A stretch of DNA of 13,073 bases from an uncultured Achromobacter sp. (GTDB lineage: Bacteria > Pseudomonadota > Gammaproteobacteria > Burkholderiales > Burkholderiaceae_B), in assembly GCA_913775005.1 (NCBI GenBank), contig CAJYKY010000483.1, forward strand, positions 1 through 13,073, given 5' to 3'. Made by a program: the position numbers and the translations under genes. Positions within the stretch are counted from its first letter, which is position 1; each line of letters starts with the position of its first letter. Below the pieces are notes generated by a model, which saw nothing but the letters and a program-made list of their open reading frames with translations, was not told where the DNA came from and searched no databases. Positions 7,620 through 13,073 of the stretch are shown here, in pieces.

Positions 7620-8884
7620 TTTGCGGGCTCCAGCACGGGGGCAGCATCGCCGTCGTTACGCCACAGGGCCAGCGCCCAGCGGCACAACAAGAGGCCCGTG
7701 GCAAACAGCGCCAGCGGAATCAACCACGTGGACACGGCCAGCGGCGCCCAGTCATGGCCGAACAAGGAAATGTCGGGCCAGCCCGCATCCGGGTTCATGG
7801 CCAGCAGGGCGCGGTAGTCGCGGGCAAACATACGTTGCAGCAATTCCACCGAGAACACGGTGGCGGCCGTTAGCAGCAGACCGCTGGCCACCGACACGGC
7901 GGCGCGCGGCAACCAGTTGGCCAGACCGCGTTCGCGCAACGACTTGGCCGCGCGCTGCACCAGGCCCACCAGGCCGTCCGGCACGAACAGCATCACCAGC
8001 ACGAACAACACGCCTTGATAGAGCAGCCACGAACGCGTGATGTCGGCCAGCGTCTGCGACAGGAACGTCAGGATGGACGCGCCCAGCACCGGACCCAGGA
8101 AGGCGTTCACGCCGCCGATGTAGGCAAACAACACCGCATCGGTAGACAGCTTGACCTCGAACAGCACGTAGTTGCCCGCTTCGATGTTCAGCGCCTGCAA
8201 GCCGCCTGCAATGCCTGCGAACATGGCCGACAGCGCAAACACCATGGTCTTGAGCGCATGCGGCCGGTAACCCAGGTAACGCAGCCGGTTGGCGTTTTCA
8301 CGCAAGCCCAGCGTCAGACGGCCCAGCGGCGTGCGCGTCAGCCCGTACAGCGCCGCCAGCGAGATCAGCACCCAGGCCAGCACCAGGAAGTACACCTCGA
8401 TGTCGGAACCGAACGTGAAGCCCCAGGCCGGCATGCGCATGGCGGACACGCCCGCCTCGCCGCCGAACACGCCTTTCAGGTGCGGCGCCAGGGCGTGCAG
8501 CAATTCCGCCAGCGCCAGCGTGATCATCGAAAAGTACACACCGGAACGCATGGTGGCGAACCAGCCGGCAACAATGCCGAACAGCAGCCCGGCCACGCCG
8601 CCCACCAGCGGCATCAGGGGCGTGGGCAACAGGCCCGCGCCGCCCAGTGCATTCATGGCGTGGATGGTGGCGAAGGTGCCCACGCCAAAGTACGCGGCGT
8701 GGCCGAAGGACAGCATGCCGCCCTGACCCGCCAAGAGGTTGAAGGCGCAGGCGAACAATGCGGCAATCAGCATCTGCACGGCCGCCACCAGCTGGCCCGG
8801 AGGCAGCAGCCAGGGCAGCGCACACAGCGCGGCCACGCACACGATCAGCAGCAGCGCGCCGGATGCATAACGAGTCTGGCTCAT
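7616..8884 (-). CDS. livM: Liv-type ABC importer permease, LivM type, with C-terminal membrane extension
   Basis: An inner-membrane permease of 422 residues. The family motif NLLAGQGGMLSFGHAAYFGVG lies at 49-69 (key LSFGHAA, 59-65), and the cytoplasmic coupling loop GLRENANRLRYLGYRPHALK at 193-212, followed by further helices up to VPDGLVGL (301-308), where compact LivM proteins end. About 110 residues follow, with two more likely membrane helices (about 326-346 and 385-408) joined by a hydrophilic stretch. The start is the ATG at 8884, which overlaps the livH stop by 4 bp; the open frame continues 41 codons further up, but those codons are charged sequence inside livH. The last 4 bp overlap livG. 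The role of the extra helices is not known from the sequence. Confidence 0.94.
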   Translation of the reverse strand: MSQTRYASGALLLIVCVAALCALPWLLPPGQLVAAVQMLIAALFACAFNLLAGQGGMLSFGHAAYFGVGTFATIHAMNALGGAGLLPTPLMPLVGGVAGLLFGIVAGWFATMRSGVYFSMITLALAELLHALAPHLKGVFGGEAGVSAMRMPAWGFTFGSDIEVYFLVLAWVLISLAALYGLTRTPLGRLTLGLRENANRLRYLGYRPHALKTMVFALSAMFAGIAGGLQALNIEAGNYVLFEVKLSTDAVLFAYIGGVNAFLGPVLGASILTFLSQTLADITRSWLLYQGVLFVLVMLFVPDGLVGLVQRAAKSLRERGLANWLPRAAVSVASGLLLTAATVFSVELLQRMFARDYRALLAMNPDAGWPDISLFGHDWAPLAVSTWLIPLALFATGLLLCRWALALWRNDGDAAPVLEPAK

Positions 8885-9822
8885 GCCTGTTCTCCCTTCA
8901 GCCCCGACGGCTTGACCAGCAGCACCACCAGCATCAGCAGGAAGGGCAGCGTGGCCGCCAGGCTGGAGACTTTCACGGTCATCAAGCCGCCGACGCTTTC
9001 CGCCCACTCGCCCGCGCCGAACAGGCCGAACAGGGATGCGAGGCTGGCGTCGATGCCGACCGAGAACGAGCTGATCAGGCCGATCAGCAGCGATGCGATC
9101 ATCGCGCCTTCCAGCGAACCCAGGCCGCCCACGACCACCACCACGAACACCAGCACGCCCAGTTCAAGCGCCATGTTGGGGTTGGTGGTGTAGAACGCAC
9201 CGGCCACGGCGCCAGCCAGCCCGGCCATCGCCGCGCCCACGCCGAACACGCTCATGAAAACCAGCGGCACGTTGTGGCCCAATGCTTCGGCCATGCGCGG
9301 CCGGTAGATGGCCGAGCGCACGACAATGCCCACGCGGGTGCGCGAGAGCAGCAGGTAGATCACGCCGAACATGGCCAGCGACACGCCGCCCATCATCAGG
9401 CGATAGAAGGGGTAGTCGGCATCGAACACGCGGAAGGCCGCGAAGTTCAGGAATTGCGGTACGCGGTAATCGACGGGGAAGTCGCCGTAGAACAGCTTGA
9501 TCAGCTCGGCCACGATGAAGGCCAGGCCGAAGGTGACCAGCAGTTCCTGCGCGTGACCGAACTTGTGGACGCGGCGCAGAAAGAAGCGCTCGACGCCCAT
9601 GCCCAGCACGCCCGCGATGATGGTCGCCAACACCAGCGCCATCCAGAACCCGGTGACGGGCGTCAGCGTATAGGCGGCGTATGCGCCAATCATGTAGAAC
9701 GACGCGTGCGCGAAATTCAGCACACCCATCATTCCGAAAATCAGTGTCAGGCCTGCCGACACCATGAATAGCAGCAGGCCGTAAATCACGCCGTTCAACA
9801 GCGAGACGGTAAAGTATTCCAT
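8881..9822 (-). CDS. livH: Liv-type ABC importer permease, LivH type
   Basis: A 313-residue inner-membrane permease that pairs with LivM to form the transport path. It begins with a hydrophobic helix, followed by the LivH signature GVLNFAHASFYMIGAYAAY (33-51). The cytoplasmic coupling loop VVRSAIYRPRMAEALGHNV lies at 167-185, and the conserved VVVGGLGSLEGAMIASLLIGL at about 229-249. The protein ends in the usual PSGLKG. The ATG at 9822 has a GGAG ribosome site 8 bp upstream. It is separated from the binding-protein gene by 144 bp containing a stable hairpin, and its stop overlaps the livM start by 4 bp. Length and motif order are normal for the family. Confidence 0.95.
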   Translation of the reverse strand: MEYFTVSLLNGVIYGLLLFMVSAGLTLIFGMMGVLNFAHASFYMIGAYAAYTLTPVTGFWMALVLATIIAGVLGMGVERFFLRRVHKFGHAQELLVTFGLAFIVAELIKLFYGDFPVDYRVPQFLNFAAFRVFDADYPFYRLMMGGVSLAMFGVIYLLLSRTRVGIVVRSAIYRPRMAEALGHNVPLVFMSVFGVGAAMAGLAGAVAGAFYTTNPNMALELGVLVFVVVVVGGLGSLEGAMIASLLIGLISSFSVGIDASLASLFGLFGAGEWAESVGGLMTVKVSSLAATLPFLLMLVVLLVKPSGLKGEQA

Positions 9823-9924
9823 GTCCGCTCCATAATTCTTGCGCTAAGACGCGAGGCGTCCTGCGAGCGATTGCGCACCTTGTTTTTCCGGCCCGCGCCG
9901 GCAGTGCGCTGTTTTTTTTGGCTG

Positions 9925-9956
9925 CGGCAACGGGCAGCGCGTGCCGCCCGTTGCCG
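9925..9956 (-). other. Intercistronic hairpin between the binding-protein gene and livH
   Basis: An 11-bp perfect inverted repeat (plus strand CGGCAACGGGC at 9925-9935 and GCCCGTTGCCG at 9946-9956, loop 10 nt) begins 11 bp after the binding-protein stop codon. In the operon transcript the hairpin is followed by eight A residues (9919-9912), not a U tract, so it is not an ordinary intrinsic terminator for the operon. Position and form fit an mRNA-stabilising or attenuating stem that would let the binding protein be made in excess over the membrane subunits, as the malE-malF intergenic element does in E. coli. Confidence 0.65.
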
Positions 9957-9966
9957 TGGCTGCGCC

Positions 9967-11202
9967 TTACTTCGGGCGCTGCATCTTGCAGGTGGCCTGC
10001 ACCGGCGCCGAGACGTCCGCCGCCGCCAGCACCTTCACCGGCTCAAAGCCCATGTCGGTGCCGTCCGCCTTGTACTTGGCGTTCTTGCTGACCTTGGACA
10101 CCACCATCGGCAGCTGCACCTGGTGGTCTTCGGCGCGCATCGTGTAGGCGCCCAGCGCGGACGTGTACGTCACCTTTTCCAGCGCCAGCGCCAGATCCGG
10201 CACGGACAGCTTGCCGTCCTTGGGCTGCACCTGCTTCAGTGCTTCGCCCAAAAAGCGCACGCCGATCACGGTTTGCGGCTCGGTGTAGCTGGGGTAGTGG
10301 CCGGTCTTGGCCTTGTAGTCTTCGGCGAACTTCGCGCCTTCCTCGCCCGCGGCTTCGATGTTGTAGGGGTGGGCGATGTAATGGCCCAGCGCCACTTCAC
10401 CGGCGTTGGCCAGGTTGCCGACCTGATCCAGGAACACGGTGGCAAAGCGCACTTTCAGGCCGGCGGCTTGCGTGGCCTTCATCAACAGCAAGAGGTCGTT
10501 GGACCAGTTGCCGGTGATGACGGTGTCGGGCGTGGCCGAGCGGATGCGCGCGACGTAGGGCGCGAAGTCCTGGATCTTGTTGACTTCATGCAGCGTCTTG
10601 CCGACCACCTCGTAGCCATAATCCTTGGCGAAGCGCTCGGTGGCGCCTTCCATGTCCTGGCCCCAGGAATAGTTCTGGTTGATGGCGTACACGCGCTTGC
10701 CCAGCGTGCCGTCGGCCGACATCACGGATGCCAGCGACTTCACGCGCAGGTCGGCGTTGGTGGTGAAACGGAAGTGATAGAAGTGACACTTCTGGCCGGT
10801 CAGCTCCAGCGCTTCGCCGCCCACGTTCAGGAACACGACTTCCTTGCCCGGGTTGCGCAGATTGTGTTTGCGCACGTCTTCGGTCAGCTGGCCCGAGATC
10901 GCGGACGACGAGCCTTGCACCAGCACCTGCACGCCTTCGGCAGCGGCGGCGCGGAAACGGTCGGACGCGCCCACGGGGCCGCCCTGGTTGTCGAATTCAA
11001 CCAGCTCCAGCGGCTGGCCGTTCCAGCCGCCCGCAGCGTTGATGCGGTCCAGCTCGTACTTGACCGCAGCGCGGAACATCAGGCCGGTCGAGGCCTGCGG
11101 GCCCGACAGCGTTTCGATCAGGCCGATCTTGACGGGTGCGGCGTGCGCCGATGCGGCAATGCCGGCCAGGCACAACAGGCCGGTGGTGAAAGCCAATTTC
11201 AT
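9967..11202 (-). CDS. Periplasmic solute-binding protein of the Liv-type ABC importer
   Basis: A 411-residue type I periplasmic binding protein (Peripla_BP_6/LivK class) that captures the solute for LivHMGF. Residues 1-21 are a Sec signal peptide (MKLAFTTGLL to SAHA) with a likely cut before APVKIG; Cys11 is not in a lipobox, so a lipoprotein is unlikely. The mature protein starts with KIGLIETLSGPQASTG (25-40) and has the ligand-pocket region VLVQGSSSAISGQL (93-106) and AINQNYSWGQDM (173-184). Cys139 and Cys405 are the only cysteines of the mature chain and could form a disulfide. A strong GGAGG site 8 bp before the ATG at 11202 predicts high expression. It is the first gene of the operon, facing the divergent control region. 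The ligand could be an amino acid, an organic acid or an aromatic compound; the sequence alone does not decide. Confidence 0.95.
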   Translation of the reverse strand: MKLAFTTGLLCLAGIAASAHAAPVKIGLIETLSGPQASTGLMFRAAVKYELDRINAAGGWNGQPLELVEFDNQGGPVGASDRFRAAAAEGVQVLVQGSSSAISGQLTEDVRKHNLRNPGKEVVFLNVGGEALELTGQKCHFYHFRFTTNADLRVKSLASVMSADGTLGKRVYAINQNYSWGQDMEGATERFAKDYGYEVVGKTLHEVNKIQDFAPYVARIRSATPDTVITGNWSNDLLLLMKATQAAGLKVRFATVFLDQVGNLANAGEVALGHYIAHPYNIEAAGEEGAKFAEDYKAKTGHYPSYTEPQTVIGVRFLGEALKQVQPKDGKLSVPDLALALEKVTYTSALGAYTMRAEDHQVQLPMVVSKVSKNAKYKADGTDMGFEPVKVLAAADVSAPVQATCKMQRPK

Positions 11203-11459
11203 GCGTGTCTCCTCCGTGGGACGGGAGTGGTGAGTCCGTGATTAACAAGCGCGCTTAGGTTGCGGCTCTTCTGTGCCCAGACTGCGGGCAATGGGGTGCG
11301 GGCGAGGGGATAGGCGGGCGTCGGCCCGTGTGGCGTACCGGTGCGCGGGCGTGCCGCGGCCGTGATGACCCAAAGTGCTGGCGGTGATGTTCACCTGCTT
11401 GTCCCCTGCCTGTTATGTGATGCGTGGCCATGTTTTCTGACCGTGCTTTTCTGACTGGC

Positions 11460-11531
11460 TTGCCTGAAAACGGGAGTTGATTTACGCTTTCAGGATAAGT
11501 TGTCAGGCAACTTTATTAAGTTGTCCGATAA
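11460..11531. promoter_or_regulatory. Candidate operator cluster for the GntR/FadR-type regulator
   Basis: TTGTCAGGCAA (11500-11510) and TTGTCCGATAA (11521-11531) are each one mismatch from the palindrome TTGTC-n-GACAA, which fits the TnGTnnnACnA pattern known for FadR-subfamily sites. Their centres are 21 bp apart, two helical turns, and both belong to a direct repeat of TAAGTTGTC. The first also extends to AAGTTG-n5-CAACTT. A weaker inverted copy, TTGCCTGAAAA (11460-11470), matches the reverse strand of the first site at 10 of 11 positions. That the nearby GntR protein binds them is inference. Confidence 0.5.
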
Positions 11532-11601
11532 ATCATAGGGCACACGATTTTCCCGTGTCAAGCAGCGGATTCGGCAGTTCAATCGAAGCTGTCGTGGCGC
11601 G

Positions 11602-11630
11602 GTGACAAGACGGGCGCGCCCGCTCATAAC
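11602..11630 (+). promoter_or_regulatory. Possible sigma-70 promoter of the divergent SDR gene
   Basis: GTGACA (11602-11607, 5 of 6 to the -35 consensus) and CATAAC (11625-11630, 4 of 6 to the -10) are 17 bp apart. Between them sits the perfect palindrome CGGGCGCGCCCG (11611-11622). Transcription would begin near 11637, leaving a leader of only about 10 nt, which is short and lowers confidence. Confidence 0.35.
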
Positions 11631-11646
11631 GCGATGTGGAGACAGC

Positions 11647-12384
11647 ATGATTTCGTTTGAAGGACAGGTGGCCGCGATCACCGGCGCAGGCAATGGCATT
11701 GGCTTGGCGACGGCGCGGCTGATGGCCGCGCACGGCGCGCGGCTGGTGCTGACCGATATCGACGGCGCGCGCCTGGAAGAGATTGCGGCCGAGCTCGATC
11801 CGACCGGCCAGCGCATCTACACGCATGCGCTGGATGTGTCGGTGTCGCATGAGTGCGAACGCGTGTTCGAGGCCGCCGCCAAACACTTCGGCGGGCTGGA
11901 CCACCTGGTGCATTGCGCCGGCATCTACCCCGAACAACTCGTCAAGGACACCAGCGACGAAGCCTGGCGCACGTTGATGCGCGTGAACCTGGACGGCACG
12001 TTCTACACCTGCCGCGCCGCCCAGCGCCACCTGCGCCACAATGGCTCGATCGTGCTGCTGACGTCTTTGGCGGCGCAGCGCGGCAGCTATGCGCACGCGG
12101 CCTATTCGGCGTCCAAGGGCGCGGTGCAGAGCTTCACCCGAAGCCTGGCGCTGGAGCTGGCGCCGCAGATCCGCGTGAACGCCGTGGCGCCCGGCATCAT
12201 CGCCACGTCCATGACGCATGACCTGATCGGCCAGAAGGGCACGCAGCTGTTGGAAAGCACGCCGCTGCGCCGGTTTGGCACGGCGGAAGAAATCGCGGGT
12301 TCGATTGCGTTCCTGTGCTCGCCGCTGGCGGGCTTTGTGACGGGCGAAGTCATGCAGGTCAATGGCGGCATCTATATCGCGTAA
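11647..12384 (+). CDS. SDR-family NAD-dependent oxidoreductase, divergent gene
   Basis: A 245-residue classical short-chain dehydrogenase. The cofactor motif is TGAGNGIG (12-19), Asp37 (LTDID) indicates NAD preference, and the catalytic triad is Ser140, Tyr153 and Lys157 (YSASK). The structural NNAG motif reads HCAG (89-92), a minor deviation seen in some SDRs. VNAVAPGIIATSM (178-190) and the C-terminal TGEVMQVNGGIY (232-243) are normal. The open frame starts 15 codons earlier at 11602, but the ATG at 11647 has GGAG 5 bp upstream and gives the usual short N-terminus. It is not a close duplicate of the SDR at 5302-6090, so the two probably act on different substrates or stereocentres of the same pathway. 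The next gene on this strand is the regulator, 148 bp downstream. Confidence 0.94.
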   Translation: MISFEGQVAAITGAGNGIGLATARLMAAHGARLVLTDIDGARLEEIAAELDPTGQRIYTHALDVSVSHECERVFEAAAKHFGGLDHLVHCAGIYPEQLVKDTSDEAWRTLMRVNLDGTFYTCRAAQRHLRHNGSIVLLTSLAAQRGSYAHAAYSASKGAVQSFTRSLALELAPQIRVNAVAPGIIATSMTHDLIGQKGTQLLESTPLRRFGTAEEIAGSIAFLCSPLAGFVTGEVMQVNGGIYIA

Positions 12385-12397
12385 GCTGGCAGACAGC

Positions 12398-12438
12398 GCC
12401 TCGGGATAGGACCGGCAAAATCCTATAATTCGCGAGGC
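12398..12438 (+). promoter_or_regulatory. Promoter of the gntR gene nested in two inverted repeats
   Basis: A perfect TATAAT (12424-12429) lies about 100 bp before the regulator start. The best -35 at 17-bp spacing, TCGGGA (12401-12406), matches only 3 of 6. The -10 overlaps one arm of ATAGGA-n9-TCCTAT (12406-12411 and 12421-12426), which is enclosed by GCCTCG (12398-12403) and CGAGGC (12433-12438). The sequence TCCTATAA recurs at 12467-12474. The arrangement fits an autoregulated promoter; alternatively the folded form is a weak stem at the end of the SDR transcript, but no U tract follows. Confidence 0.4.
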
Positions 12439-12532
12439 AGCCCACCTAGAAAAAACGTCGATACATTCCTATAAACAAGGCCGCCGCGGTGCAGTGCGCG
12501 CCGCGCGCGGCCATCACGTTTGAACGATTTCC

Positions 12533-13073
12533 ATGCAGCCGAATCCAGACCAGGACGCGCCGCGCGCCGCGCCTAAAAGTTCGCTATCCGCCGCGCTGGG
12601 CGACGCGCTGGCCGAGCAGATCCGCCAGGGTGTGCTTGCGCCGGGCGACCGCCTGCCCACCGAAAAGCAGCTCACTGAAACCTATTCGGTCAGCCGCGCC
12701 GTCGTGCGTGAAGCGCTGGCGCGTTTGAAATCCGAAGGGTTGATCACGTCGCAGCAAGGCAGCGGCGTATTCGTTGACCCGAATTTCCAGCGCAATGCGT
12801 TTCGCATCGCGGCCCCCACGCCGGGCGACACCGAAGACCTGGAACACATTCTTGAGCTGATGCTGTCCATTGAAGTCACCGCCGCGCGCTACGCTGCGCA
12901 GCGCCGCAGCGAGCAAGATCTCAAAAAAATGCGGCAGGCGCTGGTGGGCATGGAGTACGCGCTGATCAACGACAAGCTGGGCGACGAAGAGGACTACCAG
13001 TTTCATCAGGCCATCGTGCAGGCCACGCACAACCCGCATCTGGTGTCGCTGAACGATTATCTGGAAGCCAATG
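12533..13073 (+). CDS. GntR-family transcriptional regulator, FadR/FCD subfamily, cut by right window edge
   Basis: The frame from the ATG at 12533 stays open to the window end (180 codons) and has an in-frame stop just upstream, so the start is well bounded, although no strong ribosome site is visible. Residues about 18-82 form the GntR winged helix-turn-helix (LPTEKQLTETYSVSRAVVRE at 41-60, then EGLITSQQGSGVFV at 68-81). From about residue 100 the helical FCD ligand-binding domain begins, with the Asp-x3-His metal-ligand pair Asp154/His158 in DYQFHQAI. FCD regulators of this type usually sense small carboxylates. Lying behind the divergent SDR and next to the control region, it probably represses both transcription units until the substrate appears. 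The rest of the FCD domain, including the later His ligands, is outside the window. Confidence 0.92.
   Translation, partial: MQPNPDQDAPRAAPKSSLSAALGDALAEQIRQGVLAPGDRLPTEKQLTETYSVSRAVVREALARLKSEGLITSQQGSGVFVDPNFQRNAFRIAAPTPGDTEDLEHILELMLSIEVTAARYAAQRRSEQDLKKMRQALVGMEYALINDKLGDEEDYQFHQAIVQATHNPHLVSLNDYLEAN

Larger units (their letters stand above)
11203..11646. other. Divergent control region between the ABC/dehydrogenase operon and the SDR-gntR pair
   Basis: These 444 bp hold no believable gene. The stretch 11401-11540 is clearly AT-richer than the flanking coding DNA. It contains operator-like 11-mers (11460-11470, 11500-11510, 11521-11531), a 5-3-5 inverted repeat GGTGATGTTCACC (11383-11395), the palindrome AAGCGCGCTT (11247-11256), and near the right end a sigma-70-like promoter whose spacer is a 12-bp palindrome (11611-11622). 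I could not find a convincing -35/-10 pair for the leftward operon, although its promoter must lie here unless it is read from elsewhere. Confidence 0.75.

Noticed and set aside
8015..9193. 392-codon plus-strand open frame opposite livM and livH
   Set aside because: The Gln/His/Arg-rich translation is a complement of hydrophobic membrane codons, not a real protein.
9901..9960. Rho-independent terminator after the binding-protein gene
   Set aside because: The T8 tract is on the plus strand and 5' of the hairpin; in the operon transcript the stem is followed by A residues, so it lacks the required U tract.
9871..11241. 456-codon plus-strand open frame opposite the binding-protein gene
   Set aside because: It is the antisense shadow of a well-supported gene with signal peptide and ribosome site; it has no domain features of its own.
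11247..11256. AAGCGCGCTT palindrome as an operator for the operon
   Set aside because: A 10-bp GC-rich palindrome with no second copy and no promoter nearby is weak evidence.
12489..12728. 79-codon plus-strand frame overlapping the gntR start
   Set aside because: It is in a different frame from the winged-helix protein and shows no family features.

Overview
The window is a GC-rich chromosomal segment with the codon use of a betaproteobacterium. The family signatures fit Burkholderiales, most likely an Alcaligenaceae relative such as Achromobacter or Bordetella; this placement is inference from sequence style, not from a marker gene. There are no RNA genes, insertion sequences, CRISPR arrays or attachment sites that I can see.

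Almost the whole window (1-11202) is one long minus-strand gene series. In transcription order it encodes: a periplasmic solute-binding protein; the two permeases and two ATPases of a Liv/HAAT-type ABC importer; a short-chain dehydrogenase (SDR); a fused alpha/beta E1 of a thiamine-dependent 2-oxoacid (or acetoin-type) dehydrogenase; a small VOC-fold protein; a lipoyl E2 acyltransferase; and an E3 dihydrolipoamide dehydrogenase that runs off the left edge. Four junctions (livH/livM, livM/livG, livG/livF, E1/VOC) are 4-bp ATGA overlaps. Two more are gaps of about 10 bp. The only larger gap, after the binding-protein gene, carries a strong hairpin. This looks like one transcriptional unit.

To the right, a 444-bp AT-richer divergent control region (11203-11646) separates this operon from a plus-strand pair: a second SDR (11647-12384) and a FadR-subfamily GntR regulator (12533 onward, cut by the right edge). 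The control region holds two clear copies and one weaker copy of a TTGTC-n-GACAA-like 11-mer, of the kind FadR-subfamily regulators bind. It also holds a plausible sigma-70 promoter for the second SDR.

Read together, the locus looks like a self-contained catabolic system. A solute is imported by the ABC transporter, one or two alcohol groups are oxidised by the SDRs, and the resulting 2-oxo compound is cleaved to acyl-CoA by a dedicated E1-E2-E3 complex, all controlled by the GntR protein. The substrate cannot be read from the sequence. Betaproteobacteria normally use a homodimeric AceE-type pyruvate dehydrogenase, so this alpha/beta-type complex is probably a specialised one. The unusual points are the fused E1 with a non-canonical catalytic loop, the VOC protein with altered metal ligands between E1 and E2, a pair of ABC ATPases whose motif losses fall in the same composite ATP site, and an E2 linker built from ten 15-bp repeats.
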